64,000 nt of DNA from Pseudoneurospora amorphoporcata (lineage: Eukaryota; Ascomycota; Sordariomycetes; Sordariales; Sordariaceae): contig MU859106.1 of assembly GCA_033297205.1 (NCBI GenBank), positions 62,001 to 126,000 on the forward strand. The letters are read 5' to 3'. The notes under the pieces are model-generated. The model ran no database searches. It was not told the origin of the DNA and saw only the letters and a list, made by a program, of their open reading frames with translations. This document shows, piece by piece, positions 33,946 to 45,661 of this stretch; the stretch's first letter is position 1, and each line of letters opens with the position of its first letter. Position numbers and translations under genes: made by a program.

Positions 33946-34801
33946 TCACTCATCATCCTCGTCCATCTCCTCAGCACCACCAGCGGGCGCCGCACCAGGC
34001 TTCTCCAACTCGGTAACCTCCCCGCTGCTCGCGCTCCAGTACGCCAAAAGCTTAACGCGGAACTCGCTCAAGCAGATGCTGAACAGCTTAAGCAGCCTCG
34101 TCTGCCTCGAGTCGAGCATCTCGCCCTCCTTGCAGATAACGTAATCGTCGCCCTCGCCGGCCTCATCACCAAGGCAGACCTTGCCCTTGACCATGCGAGT
34201 GGGCATGCCGAGGCGGCGGAGCTCGGGCTCGAGCGTGTGGGAAACTGGCACGTCGTGCTCGGCGGGGACCTCGCCGCCGGTGGAGAAGAGGGGACCCGAG
34301 GGGATGGTGATGGTCCGTGTGGCGACGGAGCCAGCGCGGGCGAAATCGACTTGTGTCAGGTTGACGAAGTAGTCCTTGATCTCTTGGGGGTCGCGGTTGG
34401 TGAAGATCAGGCCGACGGAGCCGGCGAGGTACTTGGAGAGCTTGTCGAGCCCGTCGGCTTGGGCGTCCTCGGGGGTGGTACCGAGGGCGCGGGCGGTGAG
34501 CTTGGTTTTGCCGAAGAAGATGCTATGGCACAGAAAGAAAGGTTAGTTATTTGCGACTTGTAAAGTTGGATGAAGGGGCGGGAGGAGGAAAGGTGGGACA
34601 GGTAACATACCGGCAGTCGTTCAGCTCTTTTCTGACATCCTTCAGGTAGTTGTTGCGCATGTTATCGATGCTGAAGACGAAGCAGTGCTGGAAGTTGGGG
34701 ATGCATTCTCTGATGTTCTCGAAGAGCTTCTCCTTTTGCTCGCGGTTCTTCTTGGTGACGTGGGTGAGGTTGAACACCTTCGTGCGCTTGGACTTGGGCA
34801 T
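33946..34801 (-). CDS. mrt4: Mrt4, P0-like 60S ribosome assembly factor
   Basis: CDS complement(join(33946..34522, 34611..34801)), 255 residues. It starts [21 protein letters not shown], the conserved Mrt4 N-terminus, followed by [12 protein letters not shown] and [16 protein letters not shown]. Exon 2 opens with [14 protein letters not shown] and contains [16 protein letters not shown] and the GPLFSTGG and [19 protein letters not shown] blocks. The 88-nt intron has donor GTATGT and acceptor CCATAG and splits an arginine codon. Mrt4 occupies the uL10 (P0) site on pre-60S particles in the nucleus and is later exchanged for P0. It lacks the P0 C-terminal stalk peptide, as expected; here the tail is a short acidic EEMDEDDE. 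Coding bias is strong. Confidence 0.93.
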
Positions 34802-37800
34802 CTTGACGGTGTGTGTGTGGTGTGGTGGTGTTGTTGTTGGTTGTTGATGTAAAGATTAAAGAGACAAAGTACACAATAACAATGCCTGGGGGGTATAGAG
34901 ACAAAAGGTGGGAAGAAAAGTGGCTGGCTGGTGGTGTAGATGTTTTGGTTATGACAACTACCCAAAGGAAGCAAGAGTGGAAATGGAATCAAAGTCAATT
35001 GGAGATACGGAGGCGGTTCAGACACTGCACCCAGCCATTCTGCAGCTGGCGGTCGCTGCCCTGCCTGTGGTGCAGTCCCCTATCGCTGACTTTTGTTTTT
35101 TTCTGCCGCTGCGAAACTTTTGGGCGGTGAGCCACTGATAGGCTCTCCCCCACAATTGATTCGGCAGGGACCCACCAGAATGGATTGCGGCCAGCCTACC
35201 CCACCTTGAACTGTGCAGCCAGCATCCCTGTCGCTTACCTTAGTTTCCCCTGATTAGTTTGACGTTGAGGTTCTTTTCAGTGCTTCATCTCGTCTTCTTC
35301 CTCTTGACATTTGGATTGATTCTTCACAACCGATTCTGAAGAGTTGCACCACCTTTTGGTTAGGTCAATGCTGCTCTGCTTCCGATACTAACACAGCAGA
35401 GAGTCTGACACTTGTACAGTCGATCTCACGACGATACTTTTTCAACAAGCTCCGACGGGCACACTAGCCACCCACTGTCGCCCATACACATCCATATGGA
35501 GTCTGATTCCAGACCAGTTGTTTTACCCTCATCATGCACCCGAAAGCTCATGTGGACACAATCAATCTTTGAATCACCATACCGGGTCGAGGCTTTGAAA
35601 GAGTTCCAGCTTACTTCATCCCAGCAAAGCACCGCGGTCTCGTCGATCTTGACGATCGGCTCACCTTTGCAGGTTTCGCATCTGGTTGCCTTCTCCGTTC
35701 ATGTAACAGAAACTCCACGATATTCAGGGAAAGGTGTCAGATATTCTGGACCAGCCGGCATGGGCATCTCGGGCATCTCCAAATTTTCCGACGGCCGGGA
35801 CATTGAAGACAAGATATCCCCTGATTGCGATCAAAAGACACGCACTTCGAACAGTGCACGATAATCATCAACCCGAAAAGAAGATGAGGTTCTCTTTTGA
35901 TGCCAAGCGATGCTGTCAAGGACGCCTGAAATCATTTCGTCGTGAGAAGATGATATGTCTTCGGAAACACAACCGGCCGTCAATGCCAATGGACATGATG
36001 ATCGTCGTGGTGTGATGTCAGGCCAGGTGTAGGGCTTAGTGCAAATCCGGGGGAAACAAGAACAGCAGATCGAAAAGCCCGGTACGTACTTCATTGGCAC
36101 GCAGTTAATAAACCGATTTCTTTGTTTGGACGATGAGACAAGCCCATAATATCCCCAGACACGGGGATACACACACTCGGACTCGGAAGTCGGAACGCCA
36201 GTCGGGCGTCCGTGCTCGGGTTTAAAATCTGGAAAACCGTTCCAAAGGCTGCGAAAGAACTTCCCCAATGCTGACGGCGAGAGGCCTTTTTGAAGCCCCG
36301 GTGGGTTGCACGCCGTGTCGGGTGGCCGTTCAACGACCACGCGGCACCCGCACGACTAGATTACCCGTAATTTGCCTATCCTCCTATCCTGCCAACCCTT
36401 CAGTTCGGCTGCCGGTTCCTGTGCTGCGTGACTCATACGCCGAGAGTATGGGAACCTTGACGGAGATGTAAGACGGAAAAAAAAAACCAAGAGTTGTTTT
36501 TGTTTCGCAACACCTCGAGGTCGTACAACGCCAGTGAGGCTCAGATTAGAGTGGAGGTTGAACAAGGATTCAAGGCGCAGAACCATGTTGTCGGGGAGCT
36601 ATACCCATCACGGCCGATGGTCTGGACCGCTAGGCCGGTTATTGGCTGGGCATCCAGGCATCGAAAGGCATCGGCCAGCAATATGGCCCGAGCACCGACA
36701 TCCCAGCATTCGTCAGCTTTCTGGATTCCAAACAGTCGCATCGCCTATGATGGCCTGTCTCGGTTGGCTTTAGCGATTCGGGGAATTTGGTAGCGTGTTG
36801 CATGCGGTGAAGTTGGATGGCCGGAGTCCGAACAGTCATACGGAAACCAGGCCGAGAAGGATCCGCAATTGCACTCCACGTGAGATGACAGCTGCATCAT
36901 CTCGAATCATACAGGGCTCAGAGCGAGGCAATGCCATGCATTTCAACAGAAAGCCTAAGGTAACGCACTGGATGAAGTGCAAAACGCACTGCGGGATGAA
37001 CGACATTGTGCAGCATCCGACCCCCTGAACAACCTCAACGCTAAATTACAACTAGATTGAAGGCATGGGGGGAAGGGATCCAGGGACCAGCTACACCCGG
37101 GCAAGCCAGGGGAAAATGGAGATATCGTACAGCGCCCATGATTGTTTGTTACCTCCGGGGACAGTTAAGGTAGGCCCTATTGAGTGGGTCAAAGCCCCAG
37201 AAGCCCCAGACACCGCCGGCACAGTATTCCATGCTGAAAACTTTTCAGAAGGCCACTAGTTCTAGATACTACGGGATACGGGCAAAGAGGCCGAGTGCGA
37301 TTGGTAGGTGAAGTGTTAGTATTGTCTACAATGGAAGTGCAAACTTTCAATGAAAGGAGAACCTGAAGGGCAGAAGAAGAAGATGAGGGGATCCCCATAA
37401 CTGCACAGACATCAACAAGGTCCAATGGTCAGCCAACGCAGCTATCATGATTCAGGGTGTCGCCATCATGTACAACATGGTAAGCTCTTTGCCAACGACT
37501 CTAGCGAGTACCACAAGTATAGGACCTTATACCGCCCACGTTGGTTATTTTCGGGGGGCGGGGAAAGGTGTTCGGACGGAAACCGAGCCCAACTGATTAC
37601 GCAGCCATGTACGGGCACGGCCAACTGGAAGCTTTACACAGCCTGATGGCTGACCTCAAAGCAACATTGCCAAAATACTACAGTCGTCTTACTGTGATGG
37701 AAAGGGAGTGGATATGGCCCGTTCGTACAGAGAGAGGGATGATTGGTGAGAAAGAGAGAGACAGGTAAGGTAGATGGGGATCGGTCGGTGGGTCGGGATC

Positions 37801-38310
37801 TTGATAGGCCTATCGCCGGTTTTACAGTATATCGCACAGGAGGCACTTTCCTATTTCGGCCTGGTCGACCGCTGTGCTTAATTCCTTTTGTCGCCAACAG
37901 CCAAGCCATTAAAAAGAAGTGGTAACTTCTGCCTGCTTCATCTCATCTCCTTCGTCTCGTCTTCTCTCTCTCTCTCTCTCTCTTCAATACTGCTTTATCC
38001 AGACATCGAAGCTTCACTCGAGGATATCAATCCTTAGCTTCTTTCTGTCTGTCCTTCACTTCAACCATCACACCCTAATATCAACCTCTCCCTCCCCCCA
38101 TCGCGCCTCGTGGTTCCCCACCCCCACTTGAGCGCACCTCGAGTACGTACCGGTACATCACCATCAAACGAAAGCTAGCCGAGTTGATCGCTACACCAAA
38201 AGAGACGAGGTTCGAATATCACAAATTAATCACCTTTACCGGCTCTTTCGCCAAAGCCAAGTTCGCTTCAATCGATCACTGCCGTCGCTCCCCCGCAAAA
38301 CCCCGTCAAC
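34802..38310. other. 3.5-kb divergent region between mrt4 and the ABC transporter gene
   Basis: No convincing gene. Open frames such as 35412-35864 (plus) lack coding-type codon use. The last 400 nt form a C/T-rich leader with a TC dinucleotide repeat (37963-37983). The length suggests a large upstream control region for the transporter gene, as expected for an inducible efflux gene; that is inference. Confidence 0.5.
37963..37983. repeat. TC dinucleotide microsatellite in the ABC transporter leader
   Basis: About ten TC units, 330 nt before the transporter start codon, within a broader C/T-rich stretch. Such tracts are common at fungal transcription start regions. Confidence 0.8.
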
Positions 38311-41300
38311 ATGGCGGCGGGTAGCCTTTCCGAAAAGGATGGAGAACCTTCGGCCCTCCCCGTCTCTAGTCATGGCGGCTCCACCGAAGGGGACACCACC
38401 ATCGCCCATCACGATAAAAACAAGACCGAACCCATTGCTCTCGAGAAAGCCGACACCCAGGTTGTCCCAGCAAAGAAGTCGCTCGACGATGACCCCTACA
38501 AACACCTCCCCGAGAGGGAAGCCAAGATCCTCAAGGAGCAGGTCCTCACTCCCGACGTCAAGGTTGGCGTCGCAACACTCTACCGCTATGCCACCCGCAA
38601 CGATCTGCTCATTATCGCTGTCTCCGCCATCTGCGCAATCGCTGCCGGTGCTGCTCTGCCGCTCATGACCGTCATCTTCGGTAACCTTCAGGGTACTTTC
38701 CAGGACTACTTTGGAGGAGTCACAAGCTATGATGACTTCACCGGCGAGTTGGCTCGCTTGGTTCTTTACTTCGTCTACCTGGCCATTGGCGAGTTTGTTA
38801 CCATGTACATCGCCACCGTCGGTTTCATCTACTCTGGAGAGCACATCAGCGGAAAGATTCGTGAGCACTACCTGGAGAGCTGCATGAAGCAGAACATTGG
38901 CTTCTTTGATAAGCTTGGCGCCGGTGAGGTCACCACTCGCATCACTGCCGACACCAACTTGATCCAGGAAGGCATTTCGGAAAAGGTCAGCTTGACGCTC
39001 CAGTCTCTTGCTACCTTCTTCGCTGCCTTTGTTATTGGTTTCGTCAGCTTCTGGAAGCTCACCCTGATCCTCTTGAGTACCGTTGTCGCCTTGACCCTTG
39101 TCATGGGCGGTGGTTCTCAGTTCATCATCAAGTTCTCCAAGGACAACATCGCTGCTTATGCCGAGGGTGGCTCGGTTGCCGATGAAGTGATCAGCAGTGT
39201 TCGCAATGCTATTGCTTTTGGCACCCAGGACCGCCTGGCTCGTCAGTACGATGTCCATCTTACTCGCGCCGAGTACTTTGGCTTCAGACTCAAGGGCTCT
39301 CTTGGTGTCATGGTCGCTGGCATGATGACTGTTCTGTATCTCAACTATGGCTTGGCCTTCTGGCAAGGTTCCCGCTTCCTTCTCAGCGGCGACACCGAGC
39401 TCCGCAAGATCCTGACGGTTATGATGAGTGTGATGATCGGAGCTTTCAACCTCGGCAACATTGCCCCGAACCTGCAGGCTTTCGCTACCGCTCTCGGTGC
39501 TGCTGCTAAGATCTACAACACTATCGACCGTCAGTCTCCCATTGACTCCTCCAGCGACGAGGGTGGCAAGCTCGAGACCGTTTCCGGTACCATTCGTCTG
39601 GAGAACATCAAGCATATCTACCCCTCCCGTCCTGATGTCACTGTCATGGAGGATGTCAGTCTCGTTATCCCCGCTGGCACGGTCACTGCCCTTGTCGGAG
39701 CGTCCGGATCAGGAAAGAGTACCATTGTTGGTTTGGTAGAAAGGTTCTATACCCCCATTGAAGGAAAGGTCTATCTCGATGACGTTGATATTTCAACCCT
39801 CAATGTCCGCTGGTTGCGTCAACAGATCGCCCTCGTGTCCCAGGAACCGACCCTCTTCGCCTGCACCATCTACGACAATATTCGCCATGGCTTGATCGGT
39901 ACCAAGTGGGAGTCTGAGCCCGAGGAGCAACAACGCGAACGTATTTTTGATGCTGCCCGCAAGGCCAACGCACACGACTTTATCACCAGTCTTCCCGAGG
40001 GTTACGAGACCAATGTTGGTGAGCGTGGCTTCTTGCTCAGTGGTGGCCAGAAACAGCGTATCGCTATTGCCCGTGCCATCGTTTCCGACCCCAAGATTCT
40101 GTTGCTCGATGAGGCTACCTCTGCTCTCGACACCAAGAGCGAAGGCGTCGTTCAGGCCGCTCTCGAAGTTGCCGCTGAAGGTCGCACTACTATCACGATT
40201 GCCCACCGCCTGTCTACCATCAGGGATGCCCATAATATCGTCGTCATGGCCCAGGGACGCATCGTCGAACAGGGTACCCACGATGAATTGCTCGAGAAGC
40301 GCGGCGCTTACTACAAGCTCGTCACCGCCCAGGCTATTGCTGCTGTCAATGAGATGACCGCCGAAGAAGAGGCCGCGCTCGACCAGGAAGAGGAAGCGGC
40401 TCTTATCCGCAAGGCGACCAGGAACAGCCAAAAGGAGGGCCCCGCCGGCTATGTCGAGGATCCCGAAGATAACATCGCCCAAAAGTTGGATCGCAGCAAG
40501 TCGCAACAGAGCGTCAGTTCTGTTGCCATTGCCGCACGCAGCAAGGAAGAGAAGAAGGAGTACGGCCTGTGGACACTCATCAAGCTTATTGCTAGCTTCA
40601 ATAAGAAGGAGTGGCACATGATGCTCATCGGTATCTTCTTCTCAGCCATCTGCGGTGCTGGTAACCCTACTCAGGCTGTCTTCTTTGCCAAGCTCATCAG
40701 CTCTCTGTAAGTTGCTGTCCCACAAACTGTTTCGCTTACCAGAGTCACTAACTAGTCATACCTTAGCTCTCGCCCCATTGTCAACGACGAAATCAGAGAA
40801 TCCATCAAGTCCGATGCCTCCTTCTGGTGCCTGATGTACCTCATGCTTGCTCTTGTGCAGTGCCTTGCCTTCTCCATCCAGGGCTGGCTCTTTGCCAAGT
40901 GCAGCGAGCGGTTGATCCACAGAGTTCGTGATATGGCATTCCGCTCTTTCCTTCGCCAGGATGTCGAGTTCTTTGATCGTGATGAGAACTCGGCGGGTGC
41001 GCTCACCTCGTTCCTGAGCACCGAAACCACCCACGTTGCTGGTCTTTCTGGCGTCACCCTCGGTACAATTATCATGGTCTTGACCACCCTCATCGCTGCT
41101 TGCACTGTCGCTTTGGCCTTGGGCTGGAAGCTTGCTCTTGTTTGCATTGCTACCATTCCCATCCTTATCGGCTGTGGCTTCTTCCGCTTTTGGATGATTG
41201 CTCACTACCAGCGCCGGGCGAAGAGCGCCTATGCCGGATCTGCCAGCTACGCTTCCGAGGCCATCACCGCCATGCGCACAGTCGCTTCCTTGACTCGTGA

Positions 41301-42458
41301 GCAGGACGTTCTTCAGCACTACAAAGACTCTCTGGCCAAGCAACAGCACGCTAGCTTGATCTCGGTTCTCAAGTCCAGTCTGCTCTTTGCCGCTTCCAAC
41401 TCTCTCATGTTCCTTGCTTTCGCCTTGGGCTTCTGGTACGGTGGTACCTTGATCGCCAAGTATGAGTACGACATGTTCACCTTCTTCATTGTCTTCTCGT
41501 CCGTCATCTTCGGTGCCCAATCTGCCGGTTCCGTGTTCAGCTTCGCTCCCGATATGGGTAAGGCCACCGAGGCCGCTCGTGATCTCAAGGAGCTCTTTGA
41601 CCGCAAGCCGACTGTCGATACCTGGTCGAATGAGGGTGACTCCGTCAAACAGGTTGATGGTACCATCGAGTTCCGCGATGTTCATTTCCGCTACCCTACT
41701 CGCCCTGAGCAACCCGTTCTTCGCGGTCTTAACCTTTCCATCCAACCTGGTCAATACGTCGCTTTGGTAAGTAATACTTGTAAAGTAATTTACTCGGGGA
41801 TTTGCTAATAATAGTGTAAAAATAGGTGGGTGCATCAGGCTGTGGCAAGTCAACGACCATTGCCCTCTTGGAACGCTTCTACAACCCTCTCAGCGGCGGC
41901 ATCTTTGTCGACGGACGCGAAATCAGCAGCCTTAACGTCAACGAATACCGCAGCTTCATTGCCCTCGTCTCACAGGAGCCGACTCTGTACCAGGGTACTG
42001 TCCGCGAGAACATCATCCTCGGAGCGAACAGCGACGTCACCGACGAGCAGATCAAGTTCGCCTGCCAGGAAGCCAATATCTACGACTTCATCATGTCTCT
42101 CCCCGACGGCATGAACACGGTGGTCGGTTCCAAGGGCGCCTTGTTGTCCGGTGGTCAGAAGCAGCGCATCGCTATTGCCCGCGCGTTGATCCGTGATCCC
42201 AAGATCCTGTTGCTCGATGAGGCGACTTCCGCTCTGGATTCCGAGTCGGAGCACGTTGTGCAGGCGGCGTTGGATAAGGCTGCTAAGGGCAGGACTACCA
42301 TTGCTGTTGCGCATCGTCTTAGCACGATTCAGAAGGCGGACATCATCTATGTGTTTGATCAGGGACGCATTGTTGAGCAGGGAACGCACTCGGAGTTGAT
42401 GAAGAAGAATGGCAGGTATGCCGAGTTGGTTAATCTGCAGAGTCTGGAGAAGCATTGA
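38311..42458 (+). CDS. Full-length ABC-B multidrug transporter (MDR/Pmd1 type)
   Basis: CDS join(38311..40706, 40767..41766, 41826..42458), 1,342 residues, arranged TMD1-NBD1-TMD2-NBD2. TMD1 begins near residue 90 ([18 protein letters not shown]). NBD1 has Walker A GASGSGKS (463-470), signature LSGGQ (576-580), Walker [13 protein letters not shown], and the H-loop in [11 protein letters not shown]2 has Walker A GASGCGKS (1134-1141), [27 protein letters not shown] and AVAHRLSTI. Both ATP sites look catalytically intact. An acidic/charged linker ([19 protein letters not shown]) joins the halves. The 60-nt and 59-nt introns have GTAAGT donors; the second falls just before the NBD2 Walker A. The family exports hydrophobic drugs or a-factor-like lipopeptides across the plasma membrane; S. 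pombe Pmd1 confers leptomycin B resistance. The substrate cannot be told from sequence. A 459-codon minus-strand frame at 38236-39615 is its shadow. Confidence 0.95.
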
Positions 42459-43559
42459 GCGGGGGGATGAGGATGCAAGTGAATGGCAGAAGAAAAAGTT
42501 GAAAAGGTTTGTGGCATTTGGCATGGCGTTATTTTAGAGGGAATGATCTTCTCCCCACTCCAATGTGGAAGATACTGGAATTGATCCTTGAGATATTTAA
42601 TGGACGGGAAGACGAATGAGGCTAGGTTGTTTGGGATATTTTCAGAGCTGGTGGATGAACAACTTCAGCGATGGGAGATACGAACGACTAGGCGGATTTT
42701 TGCACATGTTTAGACGATACCACTGTATGTAACATACGTATTATTAATGGCTAGTATGGTTGAATGGATGAGGGGATGTTTGATTGGAATAGACACCACT
42801 CACAAAATACAAGAATCTTTGATGTATTTTTTCGTTGTCCGTCTCAAATTGGCTGTGTTCCGTCTGCGTGATGTCGAATACCTCCACAAAGCCGGATTCA
42901 CAAGTACTAACAAGATTCGTTGGACTTACCACAGAAAACTGTTAAACAATCGTGACTGCCACAACCACCACCCTAGGAGCGGGGTCCAGATCCCCCAGAC
43001 CTGTCACTTTAGCGCTGTGGGACCCGCCAAGTAGCCGCCATTACCGCCGCTTTGGCCTTCTCCACTCGCTGTCACTGAGGAGGGCAAGGAGGGGCCGCAA
43101 GGGGCAGCGGGGGCAACGTCATGGGGTTTCTTTCATCTTTTCTTCCGCTTTCCCTTCACTTTCGTTGGTTCAGAGCTGTTCGCCATTGTGAGTCTGGACC
43201 TTTTGTTTCAAATATAGGAGGGATCAGGCTTTGAAGAGATTAAGACGGGTGGACAACTGTCCTTTTGACTTTTAATCACGAGTATCCGGATTGTTGCTAC
43301 ACTCGAGCGAGATCATATGCAAGTGTGACTGAGAGCAGAACACACAGAGGAGACCCCTGTTTGGCTCGCATCACTTCGTGTTGACTGGACGACAGGCATT
43401 CTTTCTCCCTCTTACAACCTTCTCACATTTCCTAGACCTAAACAAAACCTCAGCCCATCCAGGCCGGGCATCAACGGGTTTCGCCAAACATCATCAGTGG
43501 ACTTTCCTCTTCATCTATTAACAAACTCAACTCGACACATCGATCGGCCTTCAATAACA
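42459..43559. other. Intergenic region between the ABC transporter and SARAF-like genes
   Basis: 1.1 kb. The first part is the transporter 3' UTR and the last is the A/C-rich leader of the next gene (TCAATAACA before ATG). No gene is seen. Confidence 0.6.
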
Positions 43560-44932
43560 ATGCGTCTCCTCGATCCATCATCGCCATCGCTGGGAGCCGC
43601 AGCAGCGCTCCTCTTGCTGTCCTCGTCGATACCCAACAACGGTCCCAACGGTGCAGAAGCCGCAAAGTCGGGAAAAGCTAAGGATGCGGTTTTGCTTTCT
43701 AATGTATGTCCTGCCTTCCTTCCTTCCTTCCTTCTCTTCATGTCGTTCACCTGTTATCATCATCGCCACCACTTCCTTTCTGCCCCTGTTGAGGTCTTCA
43801 TCTACCACCCTTTTCCCACCACCATGACCTCCTCACCATCAACAACAACTTGAAGCATCTCCCCATTCATCCCGGTATCGTTATCGTTATCGTTCCCTTT
43901 CCCCAGTTCCCTCTTCTCTCCCCATCCACTTCCACTTCCACCTACGCCTCCCTCATCACCACATACACTAACCATCCCCTCCTCTCACAGATCCGATCCC
44001 TAACATTCACCCCTTACTCCCTAACAACCGGCCGTCGCCTGCCCCCCATCCCCCAACTCCAATGCCTCCCATCCCCCTCCTCCCCGCTCTGCAAACTTGC
44101 CGCTCCGCACATTTCCGTAATGCGCTGCATCAACTCCGGCTCCCGCTACGGAAAAGAAGACATCCAATGGTCTTGTACCGTTCCCTCCCTGCCCACTACC
44201 CTCCAACTAGGCTCAACGGACGTGATATGTGAGGGCTACGATGGACCAGATGATGACTACGTATTGAAGGGGAGTTGTGGGGTTGAGTATCGACTTACCT
44301 TGACGGAGGAGGGGAGGAGGAAATATGGGGATGGGTATGGAGATGGAGATGGAGATGGGGGTTGGGGTGGTGGAGGGGATGAAGAGAGTCCTGGGTGGGC
44401 GGGCTATCTTTTTGGAATATTGTTTGTTGGTGTGCTGGGGTGGATTGTGTACAGCGCTTGTGTTCAAGCTAATGCTAATCGTCGAGGAGGTGGTGTACCG
44501 GGTGCGGATGGACAGAGAAGAGGCTGGGGAGGAGGAGGAGGTGGTGGTGGTGGTGGAGGGCCGGGATTCGGAGGAGGACCAGGGGAAGGGGATTGGGATG
44601 AGCCGCCGCCGCCGTATCCTGGATATGGAAATAAGCCGAGCGGAAGTCAACAACCAGTCCCTGGACAGCAGCAACAACAAGGATGGAGACCGGGATTCTG
44701 GTCGGGAATAGCGGGTGGTGCAGCGGCTGGGTATTTGGCTGGACAGAGGGGAAGGGGAAGGGACGACAACAACCGCAATAGGGGGTATAACTATGGGAGC
44801 ACATGGGGGTCGGGAACGAGGAACAGAAGTTGGGGATCATCTTCGTCACCGAGTTATTCTGGCGATAACGGAGGCAGTTCGGGAACGACGACACATGAAA
44901 GCACTGGGTTTGGATCGACGAGTCGTCGATAA
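43560..44932 (+). CDS. SARAF-like protein (store-operated calcium entry regulator family)
   Basis: CDS join(43560..43703, 43991..44932), 361 residues. Exon 1 encodes a signal sequence (LGAAAALLLLSSSIP) and ends VLLSN. The 287-nt intron has donor GTATGT and a CTAAC branch just before acceptor TCTCACAG. Exon 2 then reads IRSLTFTPYSLTTGRRLPPIPQLQC. Conserved SARAF features follow: paired cysteines, DIQWSC, VICEGYDGPDDDYVLKGSCGVEY and LTEEGRRKYG. A single membrane helix (GYLFGILFVGVLGWIVYSA) is near residue 205. The cytosolic tail is low-complexity, rich in G, N, P, Q, R and S, with a PPPPYPGYG motif. In animals SARAF is an ER membrane protein that turns off STIM-Orai calcium entry. The fungal protein's partner is unknown. 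Without the intron the frame would start only at a TTG within it, so the spliced model is preferred. Confidence 0.88.
43714..43733. repeat. CCTT tetranucleotide microsatellite in SARAF-like gene intron
   Basis: Five CCTT units near the start of the 287-nt intron. The pyrimidine-rich character continues through the intron. Confidence 0.8.
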
Positions 44933-45661
44933 ACAATTTATATAGAGACTCGTTTGACGAACTTTGATACCTCATATACGTACAGACGCAAGGGGTATCT
45001 ATCGACATAATGCTGCGCGAGCGTATAATGATTCTTTGGAAATTTATACAAAGGCTTGCTCCGAAACTTACAGAACAAAGTTTTAAATGGCTTTCTTCCT
45101 CCAGTCACATCGCGTTCCCATTCGGTATATCACTATATCCCATACACACAAACACGCTATCCCCGTCATCATGTTATACATAAAAGCAATTCGATTCGAG
45201 ATCGCTACCCCCCCGAGCCTGCCAAGACGCCGATATACCCGTTTATTGGATGTACTTCTTTCCTTCTATTCCAGCACCTAGCATGACATATCTTCCCAAG
45301 ATAGCTTTGTTTGGCCAAGGCAGGGAAAGCCGGCTGTCTTCTCGAATTCTTCGGTATCGGGCGGATGGTGCGCATACGGCCTGTTTTATCCGGGTTCTCC
45401 TGCCGAAATTGTCTCTCTCCACACCTGAAAGCGTTTCTTTCCATAGGAACCGACCGTGGTAATAAATATCATCCTAACCTTTCGGCATTCACATAAACTC
45501 TGCCGTCGCAAAAATTCTCGGGTAGAGCGTATCGATCGAATAATGGCTTGGTGATACTCCAAAAATTTGACATGACATTGTCACACGTGTCGGTCCTATG
45601 CGCTGGCCTTCCCTCCTCTTGGTGACGCTCATCTCTGCCGTATTTCCCCCACTAAGTCCTT
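44933..45661. other. Convergent intergenic region between the SARAF-like gene and bre1
   Basis: 729 nt holding the two facing 3' UTRs. No gene is seen. Confidence 0.6.

Noticed and set aside
38236..39615. 459-codon minus-strand open frame
   Set aside because: It lies antisense to the ABC transporter first exon and is explained by the codon bias of that gene.
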